Below the pieces are notes generated by a model. It was given only the letters and a program-made list of their open reading frames with translations. It did no database searches and was not told the origin of the DNA. DNA of 64,000 nt from Phycisphaerales bacterium (GTDB lineage Bacteria; Planctomycetota; Phycisphaerae; Phycisphaerales; UBA1924): NCBI GenBank assembly GCA_007693765.1, contig RECZ01000065.1, forward strand, positions 1-64,000, given 5' to 3'. Below, in pieces: positions 26,219 to 35,588 of the stretch; the stretch's first letter is position 1; each line of letters starts with the position of its first letter. Position numbers and translations under genes: made by a program.

Positions 26219-27819
26219 TCGAGAAACTCGCCCTCATCCAGCCCGAGATCGTGCTCTTCATCACCACCTGCGTGGTGATGGTGATCGGTCTGTCGCGGAC
26301 GTACAGCGTGCGCAAGGCGTGCGCCACCGTCAGCGGCGTGGGCATCGCCATCGCCGGCGTGCTGGCCATTTTCACCCCGCAAACAGACTCCGCCCTCCTG
26401 CCGGGCCTGATCCCCTACGCCAAGACGCTCGTCGCCGGCGTGGGGCTGCTGCTGCTCCTGCTGCTCAGCGGCGTGATCGACCGCGATCTCGAACTGCGCG
26501 TTACACGCGGCGAGGCCTTCGAACCCGCCCGTGCAAACCGCGGCGAGTTCTACTCATTCTTCCTCTTCAGCCTCACCGGCGTCATGCTCTGCGCCACCGC
26601 GGACGACCTGATCTGGCTCTTCCTCGCTCTCGAACTCGCCAGCCTCCCGACCTACGTGATGGTCGCCATCTCCACGCCCCGCCTCCGCTCGCAGGAGGCC
26701 GCGGTGAAGTACTTCTTCCTCGGCGCGTTCGGCGCCGCGACGTTCCTCTACGGCTTCGCGCTGATCTACGGCGCCACCGGCACCACGTACCTGAGCGAGA
26801 TCCGCGACATCATCGGAACGGACGGCCTCGGCGCGATCGGCACGGCCGGCTTTGCGCTGGCGCTGCTCGGCATCGCGTTCAAGATCGCCGCCGTGCCCAT
26901 GCACTTCTATACGCCGGATGTCTACGAGGGCGCCGCGACGCCCGTGGCGGCGTACCTCGCGTTCGCGCCCAAGGCGGCGGGCTTCCTCGCCTTCCTGCTG
27001 CTCACTTCGACCATCGGGTGGACGTGGGGCGCCAACGGCGACGCGCTGCCCGACGCCATCCGCGTCATTCTCTGGATCATGGCGGCGTTGACGATGACCA
27101 TCGGCAACGTGCTGGCGCTGCTGCAGACCAGCGTAAAGCGGATGCTGGCGTACTCCTCCGTCGCCCACTCCGGGTACATGCTCGTCGGCATCGTCGTCGG
27201 CCCCGGCGACGGCTCGTTCTGGCAGAACGGCCTCAGCGCCATGCTGTTCTACCTGCTCTGCTACGGCTTCATGAACATGGGCGCCTTCGCCGTGCTCGCC
27301 TGCGTCGAACGCATGACCGGCCCCGACGGCGAGCCGATCGAACTCGAAACCCTCGACGACATCCGCGGCCTCTGCCACACCCATCCCGTGATGGGATGGT
27401 CGATGGTCCTCAGCGCGCTCTCTCTACTGGGCCTGCCCCCACTCTTGGGCTTCATGGGCAAGTTGTTGCTCGTCACCGCGGGCCTCAGCGGCGGCGAGTA
27501 CCTGCTGGTGGTCGTGCTGCTGCTCAACTCGGCGGTCGCCGCGTTCTACTACCTGCGCATCGTCGCCGGCGCGATGTTCGAGGCGCCCGACGCCCGGGCC
27601 GGCGACGGCGTCCTGACGACGCACCGCGGACGCATGATCGCCGCGGTCGCCTCCGCCGCGTCTGTGGTCGTGCTGTTGCCCTTCGTGGGCCCGCTCGTCC
27701 GCGCCTCCCAGCGCGCCGTCGCGCTGCAGCCCACGACGGCCATCGTCACGATGAGCGAAGAAGTGAGCGATGCCTCGCCGCTCGTCCGCGTCGACGACGA
27801 CGTCACGCAAGATCGCTGA
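26215..27819 (+). CDS. nuoN: NADH-quinone oxidoreductase subunit N
   Basis: Third antiporter-like pumping subunit of complex I and last gene of the cluster. Blocks such as LIWLFLALELASLPTYVMVA, FKIAAVPMHFYTPDVYEGAATPVAAYLAFAPK and VKRMLAYSSVAHSGYMLVG identify it. It has about 14 transmembrane segments over 534 residues plus an acidic C-terminal tail. The GTG at 26215-26217 overlaps the nuoM stop (GTGA) and has an excellent GAGGAGG site 8-14 nt upstream. The convergent membrane gene begins 27 nt after its stop. Confidence 0.96.
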   Translation: MIEKLALIQPEIVLFITTCVVMVIGLSRTYSVRKACATVSGVGIAIAGVLAIFTPQTDSALLPGLIPYAKTLVAGVGLLLLLLLSGVIDRDLELRVTRGEAFEPARANRGEFYSFFLFSLTGVMLCATADDLIWLFLALELASLPTYVMVAISTPRLRSQEAAVKYFFLGAFGAATFLYGFALIYGATGTTYLSEIRDIIGTDGLGAIGTAGFALALLGIAFKIAAVPMHFYTPDVYEGAATPVAAYLAFAPKAAGFLAFLLLTSTIGWTWGANGDALPDAIRVILWIMAALTMTIGNVLALLQTSVKRMLAYSSVAHSGYMLVGIVVGPGDGSFWQNGLSAMLFYLLCYGFMNMGAFAVLACVERMTGPDGEPIELETLDDIRGLCHTHPVMGWSMVLSALSLLGLPPLLGFMGKLLLVTAGLSGGEYLLVVVLLLNSAVAAFYYLRIVAGAMFEAPDARAGDGVLTTHRGRMIAAVASAASVVVLLPFVGPLVRASQRAVALQPTTAIVTMSEEVSDASPLVRVDDDVTQDR

Positions 27820-27846
27820 TCGGCGAGGCCGCGTCGGAGCGTTCGC

Positions 27847-28770
27847 TCAGGCTTCGGCCTTTGGCGGCGCGGGTGTTGCCCGTGCCCGCTTGCGTCCCTT
27901 CGCGATCGGCGCCCACTGGAACGCGGCGCCCGCGAAGGCCACCACGAACCAGATCGCCAGCCACGCCAACGCGCTCGACGGCAGTCGGTCGGCGTCCTCC
28001 GGGCGGAACGAACGCAGCGTCCACACCCCGGCCCCCAGCCACAGCGCCGCCCCGGCGCCGGCGGTCACACCGCCCGCGGCGAAGCGCGGCGCCACGATCC
28101 CGGCGAAGAACCCGAGCAGCGCCCCGATCACGCTCGATGCGAAGAGCGCCCGCCGGTTGTTCTGATCAATGGACTTCCAACGCTCGCCGACTTCCTCCGT
28201 CATGGCCGCGGCGAAGGCGTAGGCACGCTCCCTGGCGTCGCGCGTGACGGCCTCGATGCCGCGCAGCGTGTCGTCGTCGTCTTCGGCGGTCTCTTCGTGC
28301 GTCGCGTCGTCACGCTCCACGGGCACGCCGCGGAGCAGCATGAATTCCTCACTCAGGGAACCGTGCGCGGCCGAGCCGTTGACGGTGCGATGCATGTCCA
28401 TCGCCAACCCGACGCCCACGGGCGCCGCCAGCCCCAGCACTGCCGCCAGCAGCACCGCCACAGAGAGGCGGAAGAGCGCGAAGCCCAGCGCGAGGCCCAC
28501 AATCAGGAAGATGACGCCCCCGATGACGGGGTCGACCGCGCTCCACAGTGCCGGGAGTTGCGTCGCCCCGAACCACGCCCCGGCCACGCCGCCCGCCAGG
28601 ACGGCCCCGGGGCGCATCATCCGTCCGCCGACCAGCCACAGCGTGAGGCCGATGCCGATGGCCACCGGCCCGGCGACCAGCGCCAGCCACGAGACGGAGT
28701 CGGTCCACGCGGCGATGCTCTCGCCGTACTGCGCGAAGGCGCCGAAATGGTCCGATCCTGTGCTGGCCAA
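27847..28770 (-). CDS. Polytopic membrane protein of unknown function
   Basis: A 307-residue protein with about eight hydrophobic segments in two blocks: residues ~28-125 (AIGIGLTLWLVGGRMMRPG, VIGGVIFLIVGLALGFALF) and ~207-290. Between them is an acidic soluble stretch of ~80 residues (RDDATHEETAEDDDDTLRG). The C-terminus is basic (KGRKRARATPAPP). The first block resembles the Gly-rich helices of DUF4203/TMEM198-like proteins, but I am not sure of a family. It is convergent with nuoN and divergent from pheA. Confidence 0.65.
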   Translation of the reverse strand: MASTGSDHFGAFAQYGESIAAWTDSVSWLALVAGPVAIGIGLTLWLVGGRMMRPGAVLAGGVAGAWFGATQLPALWSAVDPVIGGVIFLIVGLALGFALFRLSVAVLLAAVLGLAAPVGVGLAMDMHRTVNGSAAHGSLSEEFMLLRGVPVERDDATHEETAEDDDDTLRGIEAVTRDARERAYAFAAAMTEEVGERWKSIDQNNRRALFASSVIGALLGFFAGIVAPRFAAGGVTAGAGAALWLGAGVWTLRSFRPEDADRLPSSALAWLAIWFVVAFAGAAFQWAPIAKGRKRARATPAPPKAEA

Positions 28771-28895
28771 GGGGGCTCCGTAGGCTGCGGGGAGGCGTCT
28801 CGAACTATACGTTGATCGGCGCCCCCGGCCCTCGATTCCGGTCGAAACGCGGATTCCTTTCCGGACGCGTTTGCACCCGCCACGCCCGCTGGTCG

Positions 28896-30047
28896 ATGAT
28901 GACCCTGATGCCCCCCGATCAAACCGCCCCGAACACCCCGGAAAGTCGCCCGCCCCCCCTCGACGACCTGCGCCGCCGCATCGACGAGATCGACCGGCGG
29001 CTCGTGGAACTGCTCAACGAGCGGGCGAGCATCGTGGTCGACGTGGGCCGCTCCAAGCGGGCGTCGGGCGCCCCGATCTACGCCCCGCACCGCGAGGCTG
29101 CGGTGCTCGAGAAGGTGCTCAGCGCCAGCCGCGGCCCGCTGCCGGCGCGCACGATCGAGGCCATCTACCGCGAGTTGATGAGCGGCTCCTTCGCGCTCGA
29201 GCAGCCCCTGCGGATCGGCTATCTCGGGCCGCAGGGATCGTTCAGCCACCAGGCGGCGGTGCTGCAGTTCGGTTCCTCGGTCAGTTTCGAGGATCTGCAC
29301 ACCATCGGCGGCGTCTTCACCGAGGTGCGGCGTGCGCACGTGGACTACGGGCTTGTCCCCATCGAGAACTCCACCGGCGGCGGCATCGTCGAGACGCTCG
29401 ACGCCTTCCGCGAGTCGCGCGCCGAGGCGACCATTTACGCCGAAGTGCTCATCAACATCCACCACAACCTGCTCGGCGCCTGCGAGCCGCGCGATGTGCG
29501 ACGCATCCACTCGAAACCCGAGATCTTCTCCCAGTGCCGCCAATGGCTGACGACGCAGTACCCGCGCGCCGAGCTGATCGCCTCGCCCAGCAGCAGCCGC
29601 GCCGTCATCGACGCCAGATCCGAGCTCGACGCGGACCCGGCACGCGGCAGCGCGGCCATCGCCTCGCTCCTCGCCGGTCAGCTCCACGGGCTGGAGCCGC
29701 TCTTCGAGAAGATCGAGGACAACCCCAACAATATCACCCGGTTCTTCGTGATCTCGCGTCAGCGCGCCGAGCTCTCCGGCGACGACAAGACGTCGATCAT
29801 GTTCCAGACCGACGACAAGCCCGGCGCCCTCGTGCGCGTGCTGAGCGTCTTCGACCGCGCGGGGGTGAACCTCTCGCACATCGACAAGCGCCCCAGCGGG
29901 CGCGAAAACTGGACGTACACGTTCTTCATCGATGCGCAGGGCCACCGCGACGACGCACGCGTGCGCGGCGCCATCGAGGAAGCCTCGGCGCACTGCGTCG
30001 ACCTGATCGTGCTCGGGAGCTACCCGCGCGCCAAGCGCATCCTCTGA
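28896..30047 (+). CDS. pheA: Bifunctional chorismate mutase/prephenate dehydratase (P-protein)
   Basis: Converts chorismate to prephenate and then to phenylpyruvate for phenylalanine synthesis. Residues ~20-100 form an AroQ-type chorismate mutase (DDLRRRIDEIDRRLVELLNE); ~105-285 the prephenate dehydratase (RIGYLGPQGSFSHQAA, PIENSTGGGIVETLDAF, and the NNITRFFVI motif with the TRF signature); ~298-375 an ACT domain with KPGALVRVL. The usual ESRP of the phenylalanine site reads DKRP here, so feedback strength may differ. Three close ATGs (28896, 28899, 28908) are possible starts; none has a strong ribosome binding site. The next gene is convergent. Confidence 0.95.
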   Translation: MMTLMPPDQTAPNTPESRPPPLDDLRRRIDEIDRRLVELLNERASIVVDVGRSKRASGAPIYAPHREAAVLEKVLSASRGPLPARTIEAIYRELMSGSFALEQPLRIGYLGPQGSFSHQAAVLQFGSSVSFEDLHTIGGVFTEVRRAHVDYGLVPIENSTGGGIVETLDAFRESRAEATIYAEVLINIHHNLLGACEPRDVRRIHSKPEIFSQCRQWLTTQYPRAELIASPSSSRAVIDARSELDADPARGSAAIASLLAGQLHGLEPLFEKIEDNPNNITRFFVISRQRAELSGDDKTSIMFQTDDKPGALVRVLSVFDRAGVNLSHIDKRPSGRENWTYTFFIDAQGHRDDARVRGAIEEASAHCVDLIVLGSYPRAKRIL

Positions 30048-30083
30048 GCGCTTTGCCCGGGCGTAGACGCCGCGGGGCGCTCA
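30045..30083. terminator. Bidirectional hairpin spanning the convergent stops of pheA and the DUF3467 gene
   Basis: TGAGCGC at 30045-30051 and GCGCTCA at 30077-30083 are perfect inverted repeats that contain the two stop codons themselves. Inside is a second stem, GGCGT/ACGCC. There is no T-run. It could slow polymerases converging from both sides. Confidence 0.35.
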
Positions 30084-30380
30084 GCCCTGCTGCGGCGGCT
30101 GACGCTGGAGCTGGATCTCGCCCACCTGATCCTCGTACTGCTTGACGATCTGCTGGAGCGACATCATCAGCCGCTTGGCGCCGACCCAGTTCATCACCAC
30201 ACGCGAGCCGACCGAGAACTGCATCGCCTGCTTGCCGTCCTGGCTCTGCGTTGGCATGTTGAGGCCGAAGTCGAGCACGACCTCGTCCTGCGTGGTCGAG
30301 GTGCGGATCGTGTTCGCGTACGACGTCGTCATACGCGATTCATCGATGCGGATCTGAACTTGACGTTGCTGGTCTGCCAT
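30081..30380 (-). CDS. DUF3467 family protein
   Basis: A 99-residue soluble protein. The pattern RTSTTQDEVVLDFG then VGSRVVMNWVGAKRLMMSLQQIVKQYE matches the small DUF3467 family, found across many bacteria and often near stress genes; its structure and role are not established. Met/Gln content is high. The ATG at 30378-30380 follows AAAGGCGAT as a ribosome binding site. The 256 bp between it and the tRNA-Leu gene hold no gene that I can support. Confidence 0.8.
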   Translation of the reverse strand: MADQQRQVQIRIDESRMTTSYANTIRTSTTQDEVVLDFGLNMPTQSQDGKQAMQFSVGSRVVMNWVGAKRLMMSLQQIVKQYEDQVGEIQLQRQPPQQG

Positions 30381-30636
30381 GATCGCCTTTCAGGCCCGCG
30401 CCGCGGGCCGTCGTTGTTGGTTGTGCAAGAGCGGCTGCCCCCCGCAGCGTAAACCGAGCCGCGGATGGGCCAAACATCATCGGGCGCCGCGCCTGCGGAC
30501 GCAAGCGGGCGTTGGCTGCAACCCGTGGCGGGAATCCGAGCGATTTCGGACAGAACCCTCGGTCTGCGAGCGTGAACGAGGTGTATGCCGACGGCTTCGG
30601 TATCCCCCCACACACGCCGCCCTGTCCCCATCGCAA

Positions 30637-30720
30637 TGCCGGAGGCGGGAGTCGAACCCGCACACCCTTTCGGGCAACGGATTTTGAATCCGTCGCGTCT
30701 GCCAATTCCGCCACTCCGGC
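30637..30720 (-). tRNA. tRNA-Leu (anticodon CAA)
   Basis: An 84-nt class II tRNA. Acceptor arms GCCGGAG/CTCCGGC pair fully, discriminator A. The anticodon loop TTCAAAA gives CAA, reading UUG. A long variable arm (TGCCCGAAAGGGTG) and GGTTCGACTCC T-loop are present. CCA is not encoded. Confidence 0.95.
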
Positions 30721-30732
30721 GAGTGGGCGGCG

Positions 30733-30761
30733 ATTGTACCCGCTCCTCGGCCGCCGCTCAG
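30733..30761 (-). promoter_or_regulatory. Promoter of tRNA-Leu
   Basis: TACAAT at 30733-30738 on the minus strand lies 12 nt before the tRNA. CTGAGC, 17 nt further upstream (30756-30761), is a weak -35 box that overlaps the stop codon of the upstream membrane gene. Confidence 0.5.
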
Positions 30762-31168
30762 CCGGGCGGATGCGCCCTGCGCCACGCCGCGAGCAGGATC
30801 AACCCGAAGGGAACCCACCAGACCAGATCGTTGGTCACGATCGTCCAGCCGAACGCCCATGGCAGCGTGCCCCGCAACGCGGCGTCGATGAACCCGATCG
30901 GCCCGAACACCTTGCCGAGCAGTCCGACGAGCACGATCGGCCAGTGCCGGACCGGGTCGCGCGCTGCGCATAAATAGCCGACGCCGTACACGCCGACGAT
31001 CATCCCCACGCACTGCCAGATCTCGGGGTAGTTCGGGGCCTCAAGCCCCATCCATCGGAATGGGGCCTGCGGGAATACCACGACAAACGCGCCCCAGACG
31101 AGGTTGTAGACCCCCGCGAGCACGAGCGTGCGGCGCATCCATACCGGGGATGATGCTGGAGAACGCAT
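30758..31168 (-). CDS. Small membrane protein (four-helix, sometimes labelled alkyl hydroperoxide reductase)
   Basis: A 136-residue protein with four transmembrane segments and short loops: RRTLVLAGVYNLVWGAFVVVFP, ECVGMIVGVYGVGYL-like second helix, IVLVGLLGKVFGPIGF and DLVWWVPFGLILLAAW. Close relatives occur widely in Planctomycetota and Bacteroidota and are often named alkyl hydroperoxide reductase, for which I see no catalytic cysteine. Function unknown. I start at the ATG at 31166-31168; an ATG 10 codons later (31138) directly before the first helix is equally likely. It is divergent from the NAD-binding/DUF2867 gene. Confidence 0.65.
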   Translation of the reverse strand: MRSPASSPVWMRRTLVLAGVYNLVWGAFVVVFPQAPFRWMGLEAPNYPEIWQCVGMIVGVYGVGYLCAARDPVRHWPIVLVGLLGKVFGPIGFIDAALRGTLPWAFGWTIVTNDLVWWVPFGLILLAAWRRAHPPG

Positions 31169-31270
31169 ATGATCTGCTATCGCCGCCATCGACCGGGCGG
31201 ATTCGCATCGGGCCGCCGCACCCGGCGAAGAGTCTCCTCCCCGACGACGCCCACACCGCCCGGCGCGATC

Positions 31271-32824
31271 ATGACCACACCCACACACATCGACATCCCG
31301 CACGACGTCCTGCCCGAGCGCGATGTGCGCCATCCTCCCGGCCCGCCGCGCGGCGTGCTGCTGCTCACCGGCGCCACCGGCTACATCGGGGGCCGGCTCG
31401 CGCCGCGGCTTCTCGAATCAGGGTGGGCCCTGCGCTGCCTCGTGCGCTCGCCCGACAAACTCCGGGCCCGCGCGTGGGCCAGCAGCGAGCGCGTCGAGAT
31501 CATCGAGTCCGACCTCTCCGACGAAGCGGTGCTCACGCAGGCCATGCGCGGCTGCGACGCGGCGTACTACCTCGTCCACTCCATGCTGGCCGTCGGCCAG
31601 CAGTACGCCAATGCCGACCGCGAGATGGCCGAGCGCTTCGCCCGCGCCGCGGCGCAGGCCGGCACACCCCGCATCATCTATCTCGGCGGCCTCGGCGAAC
31701 TCGGCGCCGGACTAAGCGAGCACCTCCGCTCTCGGCGCGACGTCGAGGAGGCGCTGGCCTCCACCGGCGTTCCGCTCACCGCGTTGCGGGCGGCCATGAT
31801 CATCGGCTCCGGGTCGGCGTCCTTCGAGATCCTCCGCTACCTCGTCGAACGGCTGCCGATCATGATCACTCCTCGCTGGGTGAGCACGCGCAGCCAGCCC
31901 ATCGCCGTGCGCAACGTGCTGCACTACCTGCAGGCGTGCCTCACCACGCCCGACACCACGGGACGCGTGCTCGACATCGGTGGCCCCGATGTCCTCACGT
32001 ATCTCGATCTGATGCATGTCATGGCCGCGGAGTTGCGGCTGCGGAAGCGGATCGTGCTGCCCGTGCCCCTGCTCACGCCGCGGCTCTCGTCGCTGTGGAT
32101 CCACCTGGTCACGCCCCTCAGCGCCCGCCTCGCCCGCCCGCTCGCCGAGGGTCTCCGCAACGAGGTCGTATGTCGCGACGACGAAGCGGCCCGACTCATG
32201 CCCCAGCAGCTCCTGGGCGTGCGCGAGGCGATCGGCGCCGCGCTGGGCAAGATCGCCAGCGCCGATGTGGAGACGTTCTGGTCCGACGCGGGGCCCATCC
32301 CCGGCGACCCCGACTGGGCCGGCGGCACGGTGTTCTTGGACGAACGGACCATCGAGATCGACGCGTCCCCCGATCGCGTCTTCAAGGCCGTCTGCCGTGT
32401 AGGCGGCGGGCACGGGTGGTACGCGGCCGACTGGCTGTGGCGCGTCCGAGGGTTCATGGACCGGATCATCGGCGGGCCCGGCCTCCGACGCGGCCGGCGT
32501 CACCCCGAGGATGTGGTGTACGGCGACGCCCTCGACTTCTGGCGCGTCATCGGCCTTGAGCGCAACCGTCGCCTCACCCTCCGCGCCGAGATGAAGCTCC
32601 CCGGCGACGCCGTGCTGGAATTCCGCATCGCACCCCCGGAGCGCGATGGGGGCCCGTCGATGCTCACCCAGGCCGCCCGGTTCAAGCCCCGCGGACTGCT
32701 GGGGCTGCTGTACTGGTACGCCGTGCTGCCGCTCCACGGCGTCGTGTTCAGCGGCATGCAGCGTGGGATCAAACGAGCCGCCGAGAAGCCCATCGAGGCC
32801 GCGCAAGGCGCCCCCTCGGTCTGA
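31271..32824 (+). CDS. NAD(P)-binding Rossmann protein with C-terminal DUF2867 domain
   Basis: A 517-residue two-domain protein. Residues ~30-290 are an extended/atypical short-chain dehydrogenase (LLTGATGYIGGRLAPRLLE for the cofactor; YLVHSMLAVG, with Tyr nearby, as in YbjT-like NAD(P)H-binding proteins). Residues ~350-500 match DUF2867 (SRPBCC-like; ETFWSDAGPIPG, FKAVCRVGGGHGWYAADWLW, LGLLYWYAVLPLHGVVF). Proteins of this architecture are common in light-induced gene sets beside photolyases, and the next genes here are two photolyases. Substrate unknown. The ATG at 31271 is chosen as the last start before the conserved region. Confidence 0.8.
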   Translation: MTTPTHIDIPHDVLPERDVRHPPGPPRGVLLLTGATGYIGGRLAPRLLESGWALRCLVRSPDKLRARAWASSERVEIIESDLSDEAVLTQAMRGCDAAYYLVHSMLAVGQQYANADREMAERFARAAAQAGTPRIIYLGGLGELGAGLSEHLRSRRDVEEALASTGVPLTALRAAMIIGSGSASFEILRYLVERLPIMITPRWVSTRSQPIAVRNVLHYLQACLTTPDTTGRVLDIGGPDVLTYLDLMHVMAAELRLRKRIVLPVPLLTPRLSSLWIHLVTPLSARLARPLAEGLRNEVVCRDDEAARLMPQQLLGVREAIGAALGKIASADVETFWSDAGPIPGDPDWAGGTVFLDERTIEIDASPDRVFKAVCRVGGGHGWYAADWLWRVRGFMDRIIGGPGLRRGRRHPEDVVYGDALDFWRVIGLERNRRLTLRAEMKLPGDAVLEFRIAPPERDGGPSMLTQAARFKPRGLLGLLYWYAVLPLHGVVFSGMQRGIKRAAEKPIEAAQGAPSV

Positions 32825-32856
32825 ATCCGTCAGAAACCCTTATCGAAAGGACGCGC

Positions 32857-33495
32857 ATGGCGCGCTCATCACACACACATGCCGTTTCCACATCCCGGGG
32901 CGCTCTCGCCGCGCTCTGGACGATCGGAACGATGCTCGGCGTCGTGTTCGTCTCCGGTTGCTCGTCGAGCGTGCCGAACCGCGACCCAAGCGGCGAACCA
33001 TTCCCCAGCGTGCGGGGCGAGGGTCTCGACGGCGTCAAGTGGACGATCCCCGACGACTTTGCCGGCGAGCACGTGCTGCTCCTCGTCGGCTACAAGCAGA
33101 ACGCCCAGTTCGACATCGACCGCTGGATGATGGGCCTCCTGCAGGCCGAGACGCCGGTGGACTTCTACGAGATCCCGACGATCAAGGGCCTGGCGCCGCG
33201 GGTGATCGGCGGATGGATCGACGACGGCATGCGTAAGGGCATCCCGCGCGAGACGTGGGGCGTGGTCATCACGGTTTACGCCGACGCCGACAGGATCGTC
33301 GACCTCACGGGGAACGAGCTCGGCAACAACGCCCGCGTCCTTCTGCTTGATCCCGACGGAACGATCGTCTGGTTCTGGGATCAAGGCTACTCGCCCTCGG
33401 CGCTGCTCGATATGGATCGCCTGCTGCGCAACGCGATCGGCGCCCCAGCACGGCTCACGCCTGAGCAGAGTTTGGAGAGAGAGGACGGCGAGTGA
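32857..33495 (+). CDS. Thioredoxin-fold lipoprotein
   Basis: A 212-residue exported protein. An N-terminal signal ends in a lipobox, FVSGCSSS (Cys ~35). The mature part is thioredoxin-like: SVRGEGLDGVKWTIPDDF, HVLLLVGYKQNAQFDIDRW, YEIPTIKG and, near the C-terminus, NARVLLLDPDGTIVWFWDQGY. The layout recalls the ATP10/peroxiredoxin-like group, in which an exported domain assists membrane-protein assembly. No CxxC pair is present, so thiol exchange is doubtful. It ends in a GTGA overlap with the next gene and follows the NAD-binding gene by 32 bp. Confidence 0.65.
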   Translation: MARSSHTHAVSTSRGALAALWTIGTMLGVVFVSGCSSSVPNRDPSGEPFPSVRGEGLDGVKWTIPDDFAGEHVLLLVGYKQNAQFDIDRWMMGLLQAETPVDFYEIPTIKGLAPRVIGGWIDDGMRKGIPRETWGVVITVYADADRIVDLTGNELGNNARVLLLDPDGTIVWFWDQGYSPSALLDMDRLLRNAIGAPARLTPEQSLEREDGE

Positions 33496-33962
33496 TCATC
33501 GACGCGGCCGTCCTGAGCGTGCACGCCGGCGCCACGCTGGCCATGATGGGCCTCATCTGGTTCGTGCAGATCGTGCACTACCCGCTCTACCCGAAGGTGG
33601 GGGAGGAAGGGTTCACCGAATACGAACGCGCCCACACCCGGCGCACAGGTTTCGTCGTTCTGCCGCTCATGGCCACCGAACTCTGTGCCGTCGCGATCCT
33701 GTGCTTCCTGCTGCCCGCAAACGTCGCCCCGGCGTTGATCTGGACGGGCCTCGCGCTGGTGGTGCTGATCTGGGTCTCAACGTTCGGCGTGCAGGTGCCC
33801 CTCCACATGCGCCTGGAGCGCTCGTGGGACTCCGCCACCGCGCGCCGGCTGGTGTTCACGAACTGGGTGCGCACACTCGCGTGGTCGGCGCGGGGCGTCA
33901 TCGCCTTGGTGATGATCGTGCAGAGCATGACGGGACAAGCCAACACCGGTGGCGCGGCGTGA
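33492..33962 (+). CDS. Four-helix membrane protein, unknown function
   Basis: A 156-residue integral membrane protein with four hydrophobic segments (residues ~4-25, ~53-73, ~80-100, ~130-148). Conserved-looking polar positions sit in the first loop (IVHYPLYPKVGEEGFTEYERAHTRR). Similar short proteins accompany photolyase genes in other bacteria, but I know no function. It starts with a GTG overlapping the upstream stop and ends in another GTGA overlap with the FeS-photolyase gene, so translation of these three genes is coupled. Confidence 0.7.
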   Translation: MIIDAAVLSVHAGATLAMMGLIWFVQIVHYPLYPKVGEEGFTEYERAHTRRTGFVVLPLMATELCAVAILCFLLPANVAPALIWTGLALVVLIWVSTFGVQVPLHMRLERSWDSATARRLVFTNWVRTLAWSARGVIALVMIVQSMTGQANTGGAA

Positions 33963-35560
33963 GCGAGGCCTCACCCACCGCCGGCCTGCGGCAGGACGGA
34001 GTCGCGCACACCGTGCGCACGCTCGTGGTCGTGTTGGGCGATCAACTCTCGCACGAGTATGCCGCGATCAAGGGAATCGACCCGGAGCGCGACGCCGTGC
34101 TGATGATGGAGGTCGCGCAGGAATCCGAGCACGTTCCCAGCCACGCGCAGCGCACGATCATGTTCCTCAGCGCGATGCGCCACTTCGCGTTGGAGCTGCA
34201 GGCACGCGGCGTGCCCGTCCGCTACGCCCGCCTCGAGGACCCGGCGAACACCCATTCATTCGACGGTGAGGTGGCCGCCGCGGTGCGCGACCTGCGACCC
34301 GAGCGCATCGTCGTCACCCACCCCGGCGAGCACCGCGTTTTGGCCATGGCCCGCGCGTGGGAGCAGGAACACGATATCTCCATCGAGATCCTTCCCGACA
34401 CGCACTTCCTCACGGATCTCGCCGACTTCAACGCGTGGACCGAAGGCAAGAAGGAAGTGCGCATGGAGCACTTCTACCGTCGACAGCGGCGCGCACTTCG
34501 TGTTCTCATGGACCAGCGCGGCGAGCCCGTCGGCGGCGCCTGGAACTTCGACAAGGACAACCGCAAGGCGTTCGGCAAGCACGGCCCCGACCCCGTCCCC
34601 ACGCCGCCACAGCGGTACGAACCCGACGCGGTGACCCGCGAGGTGATTTCCGCGGTCCGCGAGCGGTTGCCCGGCCTGCCCGGCAGGGCGGAGCGATTCG
34701 ACTGGCCCGTCACCCGCGCCGACGCTCTGCGCGCCCTCGATGACTTCATCACGCGCCGGCTCCCGATGTTCGGTCCCTTCGAGGACGCCATGTGGACGGG
34801 CGAGCCAGTCCTCTGGCACGCGCGGCTTTCCGCCCCGATGAACCTGAAGCTCCTCGACCCGCGTGAGGTTGTGAAGGCCGCGCTCGATGCGTACCGGCGG
34901 GGCAAGGCGCCGATCGAGTCCGTCGAGGGGTTCGTGCGCCAGGTGATCGGCTGGCGCGAGTTCATCCGCGCGATCTACTGGCGTGAGGGCCCCGGGTACG
35001 AACGCCGGAACGCGCTCGAACAGCACGCCAAACTCCCCGCGTTCTACTGGACCGCCGAGACCGACATGGCATGCCTGCGCGAGTGCGTCGGGCAGGTGCT
35101 CGACAACGCTTATGGCCACCACATCCAGCGTCTGATGGTCACGGGGAATTATGCGCTCATCGCCGGCGTGCATCCGAAGCGCGTCGCCGACTGGTATTTG
35201 GGCATGTACGCCGACGGTGTGGACTGGGTGACGCTGCCCAACACGCTGGGCATGGCCATGCACGCCGACGGGGGCGTCGTCGGCTCGAAGCCCTACGCCG
35301 CGAGCGGCAAGTACATCCAGCGGATGAGCAACTACTGCAAGGGCTGCCGCTACGACCCCGGCTCCCGCCACGGCGAGGGCGCGTGCCCCGTCACCGTCTT
35401 CTATTGGGACTTCCTCATCCGCAACGAGGAACGATTCCGCGCCAACACCCGTATGGCTCTCACCCTTAAGCACGTCGAGAAGATGCCCGCCGAGAAGCGC
35501 ACGCGGGTCACCGTCAGCGCCGGACGGCTCCGCGCGGCGATGGGCATCGGCGAAGTCTGA
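33959..35560 (+). CDS. FeS-containing cryptochrome/(6-4) photolyase (FeS-BCP, PhrB type)
   Basis: Light-driven repair of (6-4) photoproducts, with FAD, a lumazine-type antenna in characterised members and a [4Fe-4S] cluster. The 533-residue protein begins with the DPRP-like LVVVLGDQLSHE and has SVEGFVRQVIGWREFIRAIYW and GNYALIAGVHPKRVADWYLGMYADGVDWVTLPNT of the FAD domain. Cysteines at about 372, 460, 463 and 476 show spacings of 88, 3 and 13, the same as C350, C438, C441 and C454 of PhrB, so the cluster site is complete. The GTG at 33959 overlaps the upstream stop. A CPD photolyase follows 28 nt later. Confidence 0.9.
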   Translation: MSEASPTAGLRQDGVAHTVRTLVVVLGDQLSHEYAAIKGIDPERDAVLMMEVAQESEHVPSHAQRTIMFLSAMRHFALELQARGVPVRYARLEDPANTHSFDGEVAAAVRDLRPERIVVTHPGEHRVLAMARAWEQEHDISIEILPDTHFLTDLADFNAWTEGKKEVRMEHFYRRQRRALRVLMDQRGEPVGGAWNFDKDNRKAFGKHGPDPVPTPPQRYEPDAVTREVISAVRERLPGLPGRAERFDWPVTRADALRALDDFITRRLPMFGPFEDAMWTGEPVLWHARLSAPMNLKLLDPREVVKAALDAYRRGKAPIESVEGFVRQVIGWREFIRAIYWREGPGYERRNALEQHAKLPAFYWTAETDMACLRECVGQVLDNAYGHHIQRLMVTGNYALIAGVHPKRVADWYLGMYADGVDWVTLPNTLGMAMHADGGVVGSKPYAASGKYIQRMSNYCKGCRYDPGSRHGEGACPVTVFYWDFLIRNEERFRANTRMALTLKHVEKMPAEKRTRVTVSAGRLRAAMGIGEV

Positions 35561-35588
35561 ACCTATCTCAATAAGACAAAGTCATCCC

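Noticed and set aside
33347-33958. Longer N-terminus for the FeS photolyase (frame open from 33347)
   Set aside because: The extra 204 codons overlap two coupled upstream genes in another frame; the GTG at 33959 gives the family start and a GTGA overlap.
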